Origin: Gammaproteobacteria bacterium
GTDB taxonomy: Bacteria > Pseudomonadota > Gammaproteobacteria > JAPPPA01
DNA length: 13,199 nucleotides
Assembly (NCBI GenBank): GCA_028817755.1
Contig: JAPPPA010000250.1
Span: forward strand, 1 to 13,199
Direction: 5' to 3'
Position numbers and translations under genes: made by a program. Below the pieces are notes generated by a model. The model made no database searches, was not told where the DNA came from, and saw only the letters and a list, made by a program, of their open reading frames with translations. Shown here piece by piece: positions 7,681 to 13,199 of this stretch (its first letter is position 1; each line of letters opens with the position of its first letter).

Positions 7681-7742
7681 GTATAGATATTCCGGCGCTA
7701 TATGCCCGAAATGATTGATCTGTGGGTAAAAATAGCGCGCGA

Positions 7743-7772
7743 ATTATAGCAAGATGAGGGCTTGCCTGTCAG
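7743..7772 (-). promoter_or_regulatory. Sigma70-like promoter of acnB
   Basis: On the minus strand there is CTGACA (7767-7772, five of six matches to the -35 consensus), an 18-base spacer, and a perfect TATAAT -10 (7743-7748). Transcription would start near 7736, giving a leader of roughly 70 bases before the GTG. The -35 box begins only a few bases after the stop codon of the upstream lipoprotein gene. Confidence 0.75.
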
Positions 7773-7778
7773 TGCTAC

Positions 7779-8594
7779 TTAGCGGGGATTTGGTATGGGT
7801 CTTATGCTCAAGAAAGCTTGGCAATCTTCTGCGCCTACTAATACGTTAGGCGGTTTTGTAGTGGAACAGCTGTTCCACGGCCCGTAGTGTTTAACTGATT
7901 GTTCTGGAGAAACCTCGAAACCGTTGAATTCATAGCAAGGCGAGTCTTCATCATCAAAACTTTCTAGCGCCGCATTAATGTAAAAGTGGGTTTGGTCGCT
8001 GCGGCTAGCTAGGCATATATCGGCACCTAGGTAGCCGACATATGGCGTGTGCATCAATTCTGCAACTTCAACGCCCTGCAACGCTTGGTAGGGAGTGAGT
8101 GCGGTCAAGATGTTGTAGTGGCCTTTGAATGTTAGGAGGGCACCTGGGAATTTGTCATAAACTTTTACTTTTTGTATTTGTAGGTGTTCGTTATAACTAT
8201 TCCACTCTTGATACGTTTCGTTTCTAGCGCTTTCAGCCGCTTCTTCGGTCATGTTTAGGAAAATTTGATCGTGTCTATAGCAAGGTTGTGGTTGGTATTC
8301 GTTTGGATCGAACAGACCTTTGCTGATCAAGTCGAGCTCTTGGGTTACGCGCGCATGTAGCTGGTTAGGGGCAGTGAACTCTCCGGCAGCTTCGAGCGTC
8401 AGCATTTCAGCCAAAGTGTTGCCGAGCGGAGTTTCTGATGTGTTACTGCCCAGTAGTCCGTTTTCAGGAAGCGGAGCTATGGTGTTGCAGTTAATTTGTG
8501 CTTTATGAACAACAAGAGGTTCATCTGCGTTCGGGGTGCTTTCTAAGCAGCCAACGCAGCTTAATGCTAGTGCTATTAACAAGAATAGGCGCAT
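7779..8594 (-). CDS. Predicted lipoprotein of unknown function
   Basis: I do not recognise a family. The 271 residues begin with a short signal peptide (MRLFLLIALALSCVGC) ending in a lipobox-like stretch. Cys16 preceded by Val-Gly fits best, Cys13 preceded by Leu-Ser is an alternative, and neither is a perfect consensus. The residue after Cys16 is Leu rather than Asp, compatible with the outer membrane. The rest is polar, with no membrane helix. It has six further cysteines (36, 105, 194, 220, 243, 258), an even number that suggests disulfides in the periplasm. A Pro/Asn-rich tail (RPIPNPR) closes the protein. The ATG at 8592-8594 has a modest TAAGG upstream. A weak promoter-like pair (TTGCTC, 17 bases, TAAACT) lies in the 64-base gap after mnmA, so it may be separately transcribed or trail the gsp-mnmA operon. 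The gene is likely real, given its full length and signal peptide. Confidence 0.8.
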   Translation of the reverse strand: MRLFLLIALALSCVGCLESTPNADEPLVVHKAQINCNTIAPLPENGLLGSNTSETPLGNTLAEMLTLEAAGEFTAPNQLHARVTQELDLISKGLFDPNEYQPQPCYRHDQIFLNMTEEAAESARNETYQEWNSYNEHLQIQKVKVYDKFPGALLTFKGHYNILTALTPYQALQGVEVAELMHTPYVGYLGADICLASRSDQTHFYINAALESFDDEDSPCYEFNGFEVSPEQSVKHYGPWNSCSTTKPPNVLVGAEDCQAFLSIRPIPNPR

Positions 8595-8658
8595 GAGATG
8601 CAGCCTTAAAAGATTAGCTTAACGCTAGTTTAGTTCTCTGGCCGTTTTAGAGCAATTT

Positions 8659-9744
8659 TTAAGCAATAACACCGCCACCAAGGCAGTTGGCGCCGTCGTA
8701 GAACACAACCCACTGGCCGGGCGTAACGGCACGCTGTGGTTCGTCGTAGGCCACGGTGGCACTAATACCGTCTGCATTCACGGTTACGAGGCAAGCTTGG
8801 TCGGTTTGGCGATAGCGGTTTTTTGAGGTGCAGCGGAATCCACTGGTGGGTGCTTTGCCATTTACCCAGTGGATATCGATAGCGTTAAGTTCACTGGAAA
8901 ATAGCGCTGGGTGATTGGTGCCCTGTACGGCTAGCAAAATGTTGTTTTCTAGGTCTTTGCCGCAAACAAACCAAGGCTCTTCTGACTCAAAGTCCTTTAA
9001 GCCGCCAATTCCAAGGCCTTTGCGTTGGCCGATGGTGTGATACATCAGGCCACGATGTTGGCCGATTACTTTGCCGTCTAAGGTTTGGATCTCGCCGGGT
9101 TGGGCGGGGAGATATTTTTCTAGGAATTCAACAAAGTCACGTTCGCCAATGAAGCAGATGCCGGTGCTGTCTTTGCGGTCAAAGTTGTGTAAACCGCTGT
9201 CTTCGGCAATTTGGCGTACTTCCGGTTTGGGTATATGTCCAATCGGGAAGAGGGTGCGGCTTAGCTCTTTCTGACCAATGGCTTGTAAGAAATAGGTTTG
9301 ATCTTTGTTGTGATCAACACCTTTGTGCATTTCAAAGGTGCCATCATTCTCAATGACCTGAGCGTAATGCCCGGTGGCAATTTTGTCGGCCCCTAGGCGC
9401 ATGGCGTAATCCAAAAAGGCTTTGAATTTAACTTCGCGATTGCACAGTACGTCTGGATTAGGTGTGCGGCCGGCTTTGTGCTCTTCTAAAAAGTAGGCAA
9501 ATACACGGTCTTTATATTCTTTGGCGAAGTTGGCTTTATGCAGCGGGATGCCCAAATATTCGGCGACGCGACGGGCATCTTGGTAATCCTGAGCCGAGGT
9601 GCAATAGGCGTCATCCTCGTCCCAGTTGTCCATAAACAGGCCTTCGACCTGATAACCGGCTTCGATCAGCAAGTGTGCGGCAACGGACGAGTCCACGCCG
9701 CCCGACATTCCTACGATGACGCGGGTTTCGCTAATGGGTCTCAT
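8659..9744 (-). CDS. mnmA: tRNA-specific 2-thiouridylase MnmA
   Basis: Installs the sulfur of 2-thiouridine at wobble position 34 of Lys, Glu and Gln tRNAs, using ATP and sulfur relayed by the IscS-Tus pathway (family knowledge). The 361 residues show the PP-loop SGGVDSS (14-20) for ATP activation, Cys101 in [12 protein letters not shown] and Cys197 in [13 protein letters not shown], the two cysteines used for thiolation, and the conserved GHYAQV and DQTYFL segments. The ATG at 9742-9744 is 2 bases past the gspN stop, so translation is probably coupled; its own ribosome binding site within gspN is poor. The position behind type II secretion genes is unusual, since in many gammaproteobacteria mnmA precedes hflD and purB. 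Neither follows here. Confidence 0.97.
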   Translation of the reverse strand: MRPISETRVIVGMSGGVDSSVAAHLLIEAGYQVEGLFMDNWDEDDAYCTSAQDYQDARRVAEYLGIPLHKANFAKEYKDRVFAYFLEEHKAGRTPNPDVLCNREVKFKAFLDYAMRLGADKIATGHYAQVIENDGTFEMHKGVDHNKDQTYFLQAIGQKELSRTLFPIGHIPKPEVRQIAEDSGLHNFDRKDSTGICFIGERDFVEFLEKYLPAQPGEIQTLDGKVIGQHRGLMYHTIGQRKGLGIGGLKDFESEEPWFVCGKDLENNILLAVQGTNHPALFSSELNAIDIHWVNGKAPTSGFRCTSKNRYRQTDQACLVTVNADGISATVAYDEPQRAVTPGQWVVFYDGANCLGGGVIA

Positions 9745-9746
9745 GC

Positions 9747-10538
9747 TTATGGTGCTTCGTTGCTCTGAGGACGTGGCACACGACCCTGGTAGCTAATACG
9801 TATGCTGCCGTCGGCTTGTCGTTTGCCGCTAGCGATGAGCATGGTACGCAATGCGATGGGTAGGCTGTTATCTACGGTTAGGTCGGCGGTAACTTGATAG
9901 CTGCCATCGTTTTCTAAGTTGGCAACGCCGCTCAGGTTGACGTAATCGCTAGCCGAACTCAGTTTGGCTTTAACGCCGGTTTCTGTTGTTTCTAAATCAG
10001 CAATCAGTGCGCCTAGTTGCCACACTTCTTTATCGTCGAAACGGATGTCTGCAATGGCGAGTTGGCCTTCAGCCTCAACAGGCCATTGAGCCGCCAAGGT
10101 GAATTGCTCTAATTTCGCAATGATGTCGCCTTTCAATGGAATCGAGCGGGCAATGGCGGGCAGTGGCAGGTCGCTAAGTGGAATGATGGCGTTCACATCG
10201 CTGAGTTTGGCATTGCCTGCCGAGCTTAATTGTCCCCAGCCAACATGCGCCAAACCTGAAAATTGGCCGTTATTGGTGTTGCCATTGAGCACATAGCCCG
10301 GACCTTTAAATAGGCTGGCGAAGAAGCGGTAGTCCCATTCCACATTGTTAAGCTGGATCTGTGGGTGGGTAATGCGTTCCGCGTTGCCGTTCCAAACGCT
10401 GCCTTGCGAACCAGAAATAACGGCTGGTTTGATGTTTGCCGAGGCGTATGCCACCGCGTGTTGGGCAGGCGCTCGTAGGGCGACAAATAAAAGTAAAAGG
10501 GCAAGCGCGGCGAGGGCGCGGTAAATCCAGCTTTTCAT
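9747..10538 (-). CDS. gspN: Type II secretion system protein N
   Basis: Inner-membrane accessory component of the type II secretion system, found in only some systems and of poorly defined role. It has a single N-terminal hydrophobic anchor (about residues 6-22) followed by a periplasmic domain with the family's GSVWNG motif (46-51) and repeated beta-rich segments such as [10 protein letters not shown] and [13 protein letters not shown]. Its 263 residues are normal for the family. The ATG at 10536-10538 is 12 bases after the gspM stop and the gene ends 2 bases before mnmA, so it lies in a tight K-L-M-N-mnmA run. Confidence 0.88.
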   Translation of the reverse strand: MKSWIYRALAALALLLLFVALRAPAQHAVAYASANIKPAVISGSQGSVWNGNAERITHPQIQLNNVEWDYRFFASLFKGPGYVLNGNTNNGQFSGLAHVGWGQLSSAGNAKLSDVNAIIPLSDLPLPAIARSIPLKGDIIAKLEQFTLAAQWPVEAEGQLAIADIRFDDKEVWQLGALIADLETTETGVKAKLSSASDYVNLSGVANLENDGSYQVTADLTVDNSLPIALRTMLIASGKRQADGSIRISYQGRVPRPQSNEAP

Positions 10539-10550
10539 ATTGCCTTGCTG

Positions 10551-11093
10551 TTAAGAGGGGCGAGTTAGGGTGATACGGGCGTTAATGTTGCCGTTGGCGG
10601 TTTCTTGGCCGGGAATAGGGGTAATACCCGCTACCGTAATCTGCAAGCCTTGGTTTTCCATTTGTGCGAACCAGCGCAATAGGGTGTCGAAATTGGCATT
10701 GTCTAGCCAAATTTTGACGTTATTTTGATCGTCTGGCTGGATTCTTTGCAGTGCGCTACCCAAGCCCAGGCGGCGTAGGCTGCCGTCTGCAAGGCTGAGT
10801 AAGGAACCTTGTGAGCTTGCGCTAGTGGATGGGCCGCCTTGAGCGCGGATCTGCAATGCCGCGCCACGCATCCATTCCAATGTGGCTTGGTCGTTCTGAT
10901 TGCGTTCGGCATATCGCGCAACTTCGCTTTGCATTGGTTGTTGAATTAGGTTGTACCAACCGCCGACAACAACAACGATGGCGCCGACTATCAGTAGCCA
11001 GCGTTCACGAGGCTCGCGAGCTAGAAACCACTCACGTAGTGGTGCCAGTAATGGCGCTAGAAAGGCAGCGATGGCTTGTGTAATACGATTCAT
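10551..11093 (-). CDS. gspM: Type II secretion system protein M
   Basis: Inner-membrane platform protein that pairs with GspL and helps couple the GspE ATPase to pseudopilus assembly (family knowledge). The 180 residues fit the family. A cytoplasmic N-terminus contains an amphipathic stretch and REPRERW, typical of GspM. One membrane helix follows (about 32-50), then a periplasmic region with a helical segment and a small ferredoxin-like fold (WLDNANFDTLLRWFAQME is the recognisable conserved part). The ATG at 11091-11093 is 7 bases after the gspL stop. Confidence 0.92.
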   Translation of the reverse strand: MNRITQAIAAFLAPLLAPLREWFLAREPRERWLLIVGAIVVVVGGWYNLIQQPMQSEVARYAERNQNDQATLEWMRGAALQIRAQGGPSTSASSQGSLLSLADGSLRRLGLGSALQRIQPDDQNNVKIWLDNANFDTLLRWFAQMENQGLQITVAGITPIPGQETANGNINARITLTRPS

Positions 11094-11100
11094 GGCAATG

Positions 11101-12237
11101 CTAGCTCGTGGCTGGGCGTACGGTAACGCGCAGCTGGACGTTGTTAGGATCTGCTCTGACGGAGCCTACTTCGGCTTGGTAACCCGGCAAGGCGTTCATC
11201 GCCGTACGAATTTGCTCGACTGTGCTGATTTGTGTGGCACGTAGGTTCATTACCAGTGTGCTACCGCGCTGGTCCAAGCTGGTTAGCGTGGCATCGTTAA
11301 TTTGCGCTAAGGGCGCAGTCGCTGCTTGAAGGGTTAATAGAAAACCACTGTTATTGCCGCTTTGGTTGCCGCTTAGTGCTTGCTCCATTTGGGCTTTGGG
11401 TTTCACCATGCGAGAGCCGGGCAGCGCCGCTTTAAATACAGCGGCAATTTCTTGTCGCAGGTCTTGGTTTTCCGCTTTTAGCTCGCTCAGGTGCATCGCA
11501 GTTACGCCGCTCCACACCAGTGCGGCTACCGAGGCGGCAATAGCTGCCGTACGCCAAGGACGTAAACGTGCGGCCATGGCTTCGCCCGGAGCGAGCTCGC
11601 CTTGGCGAAGGTTTAAGCTGGTTTGTGCGTCCCACTCGGCGCTAAGGCTGTCGAGTGCGGCGAGTGCGTTATCGCATTCTAGCCAGTGCGCTTGCTCGCC
11701 AATCATGGGGCTCGCTGCACTGCTGGGCAGGGCGCAAGCGCCGTTTATATCTTTTAATAGCGTGCGGCTGCCTAGCACAGCGCTAGTGATTTGGTTTTCG
11801 TTGGCAGCGGGTAGTAGGCATGCATCTGGTGTAATGCAGTCAACTTCTAATTGCTGCTGGCTGAGTTCGTTCAGTAGCGTTTGTAGTGGTGCTAGCTGGC
11901 TGGCTGCAACTAGGTATTTGCCGCTTTCTTCAGCCGTTGGGCTGATGGCGTAGTGCATTTCACTGCTGTCTTCTGCTAGGTGATCTTCCAGAATCCAAGG
12001 TGCAGCTTTGCGCCAAGCGTTTAGGTTTTTACGCCCAGGAAATTGGGCCGGCATGCAGAGACAGTTTTCGGCACCCAGAATAAGCACAACACGCGCATTT
12101 TTCGCGAGGCGCGCTTCTGGTAAGCCGGGTTGCTGGCTCTCTACGCGGCCATTGTTGGGACCTTCTCCGTCACGCAACAACCAACCGCTGGCGGGCTGCT
12201 GTAGGTCGGTTATGTATATAAACAGTGTCTTACGCAC
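11101..12237 (-). CDS. gspL: Type II secretion system protein L
   Basis: Inner-membrane protein that recruits the secretion ATPase GspE through its cytoplasmic domain and contacts GspM in the periplasm (family knowledge). The 378 residues comprise a cytoplasmic actin-like region (about 1-225) ending in the characteristic SLNLRQGELAP (207-217), one membrane helix (about 229-249), a short coiled-coil-like stretch (ELKAENQDLRQEI) and a C-terminal periplasmic ferredoxin-like domain. The start is GTG at 12235-12237: the frame has no earlier ATG, GTG or TTG after the in-frame stop, and the first Met is too far inside. No clear ribosome binding site is visible, so coupling to gspK, which ends 16 bases upstream, is likely. 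Confidence 0.93.
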   Translation of the reverse strand: MRKTLFIYITDLQQPASGWLLRDGEGPNNGRVESQQPGLPEARLAKNARVVLILGAENCLCMPAQFPGRKNLNAWRKAAPWILEDHLAEDSSEMHYAISPTAEESGKYLVAASQLAPLQTLLNELSQQQLEVDCITPDACLLPAANENQITSAVLGSRTLLKDINGACALPSSAASPMIGEQAHWLECDNALAALDSLSAEWDAQTSLNLRQGELAPGEAMAARLRPWRTAAIAASVAALVWSGVTAMHLSELKAENQDLRQEIAAVFKAALPGSRMVKPKAQMEQALSGNQSGNNSGFLLTLQAATAPLAQINDATLTSLDQRGSTLVMNLRATQISTVEQIRTAMNALPGYQAEVGSVRADPNNVQLRVTVRPATS

Positions 12238-12253
12238 GATAGTTAACTTTGTT

Positions 12254-13189
12254 TTAAAAGTTTAGTCGGCTGCGAGCGACGGTTTTAGCACCGCCCGCAT
12301 CCCGTTTAATTAGGCTCACTTGGGTGACTGTTGTATCAACAATTGTCGCCGAAGCCGAGGCTAGAAACCATTCACTACTAATGGTTAACGGCACATCAAA
12401 GGTTAAGCCCGCCGTGGCGGGGTCGGCTTGAAAGTCGTTAACCGATTGAAAAGAGGTGCTGCCATTTTGCAGATTAGTATACAGACTGCTCATACCGCTA
12501 GGGGTTGCGCCTTGAGTGGCTAGCGCTGCTAATAATTCGGCGGTGGCCATGTTCACGTTAACTGCCGTGTTGTTGTCGGGGAGCACGCAAACATGGTCGT
12601 TGAGGGTGTCGAAGGTGGCTTTATCCATGCCTTGAATGAGGTTGAGCTCAGTCATGCTGGCGAAGTTGGTGTCACCGCTGCGGTAGGCGGGGGTAAAGCC
12701 AAAGTAGGCGTTATCTTCGGCGCCATCAGGTATGCCGGCATTTTGGTCGGCATCAATCCAGTCCTGAAATTTCTGTGCGAGTGTGCCGTCTACATTGAGA
12801 AACCCGAGTAGGCGCTGTAATACCGCCAATTGTTCTGCGGCTTTGCTGCCGGTCAGGTTATTTAAATTGAAGCAGCCTTGGCGGTCTTGAATTTGGCCTT
12901 TCAAGAAACCTTCTTCAATCGGCAGTGTGACGGGCTGCAGCCAAACTTCGCCGGGATGATCGAATTTATTAGCTTGAGCATCACGATTAAGCGCGATGCT
13001 AACGAAGGCCTCGGCGCCCATGCCGTAACGCCATGCTTGGTCACTATTCAGAATGTTGCTGGTACGGCGAATGTCACGGTCATGACGTGTGGTCATGGAG
13101 ATGGCAGTAATACTGGCTAGCGCGACGACTAAAATTGCCACAATCATGGCAACACCGCGTTGTTTTTGGGCGGATGCGAAGTGTTGCAT
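12254..13189 (-). CDS. gspK: Type II secretion system minor pseudopilin K
   Basis: Large minor pseudopilin that with GspI and GspJ forms the tip of the periplasmic pseudopilus. A prepilin peptidase site is visible: QKQRG (cut after Gly12) followed by VAMIVAILVVALASITAIS, a hydrophobic helix. Residue 5 of the mature protein is Val instead of the Glu of major pseudopilins, which is usual for GspK. The globular domain contains FQDWIDADQNAGIPDGAEDNAYF, the conserved GspK signature, and a MTELNLIQGMDKATFDTL helix-hairpin-helix-like segment. Its 311 residues are a normal length. The ATG at 13187-13189 sits in a TAATG, so the preceding gene (expected gspJ, outside the window) may stop with a TAA overlapping the start; this is a guess from ten bases. 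Confidence 0.95.
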   Translation of the reverse strand: MQHFASAQKQRGVAMIVAILVVALASITAISMTTRHDRDIRRTSNILNSDQAWRYGMGAEAFVSIALNRDAQANKFDHPGEVWLQPVTLPIEEGFLKGQIQDRQGCFNLNNLTGSKAAEQLAVLQRLLGFLNVDGTLAQKFQDWIDADQNAGIPDGAEDNAYFGFTPAYRSGDTNFASMTELNLIQGMDKATFDTLNDHVCVLPDNNTAVNVNMATAELLAALATQGATPSGMSSLYTNLQNGSTSFQSVNDFQADPATAGLTFDVPLTISSEWFLASASATIVDTTVTQVSLIKRDAGGAKTVARSRLNF

Positions 13190-13199
13190 TAATACACTC

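Noticed and set aside
11354..11953. A 199-codon open frame on the plus strand opposite gspL
   Set aside because: It is contained within gspL in antisense, is of low-complexity Ala/Ser composition and resembles no protein family.
5071..12236. The 15-base string acagtgtcttacgca occurs at 5071-5085 and again at 12222-12236
   Set aside because: Both copies lie in coding ends (AcnB C-terminus, GspL N-terminus) with no further flanking similarity. A single shared 15-mer in 13 kb is within what chance allows.

Overview
The window reads as chromosomal DNA of a gammaproteobacterium, probably marine and environmental, with a base composition close to 50% GC. The support is a gammaproteobacterial-type AcnB with the same domain order and almost the same length as the E. 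coli enzyme, a type II secretion K-L-M-N gene order, a two-domain PPK2 polyphosphate:AMP phosphotransferase, and membrane-bound GGDEF proteins. The genus cannot be fixed from this sequence alone. I see no tRNA, rRNA, CRISPR array, insertion sequence or prophage gene, and no gap longer than about 130 bases. All ten genes on the minus strand run leftwards, and only the phosphotransferase at the left edge is on the plus strand.

Left (1-1350, plus): the 3' part of pap, whose start lies outside the window. It ends five bases from the end of the oppositely oriented neighbour. Next (1356-4964, minus): three consecutive paralogous membrane diguanylate cyclases. Each has six predicted membrane segments sharing a common motif set, then a catalytically intact GGEEF domain without the usual inhibitory RxxD site. 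Then acnB (5079-7667, minus), a stand-alone transcription unit with a strong sigma70-like promoter, a good ribosome binding site and a strong terminator. Its 3' untranslated region is unusually rich in small hairpins.

Right (7779-13189, minus): a predicted lipoprotein of unknown function, mnmA (tRNA 2-thiouridylase), then gspN, gspM, gspL and gspK reading rightwards, which is K-L-M-N in transcription order. The four gsp genes are separated by 7-16 bases and mnmA starts 2 bases after gspN, so mnmA appears to sit at the tail of a type II secretion operon. The rest of that operon (gspC-J) should lie beyond the right edge.

Most of the window is well-understood housekeeping and secretion machinery. 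The most original content is the triplet of diguanylate cyclases with an apparently shared membrane sensor domain. After it come the structured acnB 3' end, the gspN-mnmA linkage and the orphan cysteine-paired lipoprotein. I do not see a clearly new multi-gene system beyond the cyclase triplet.
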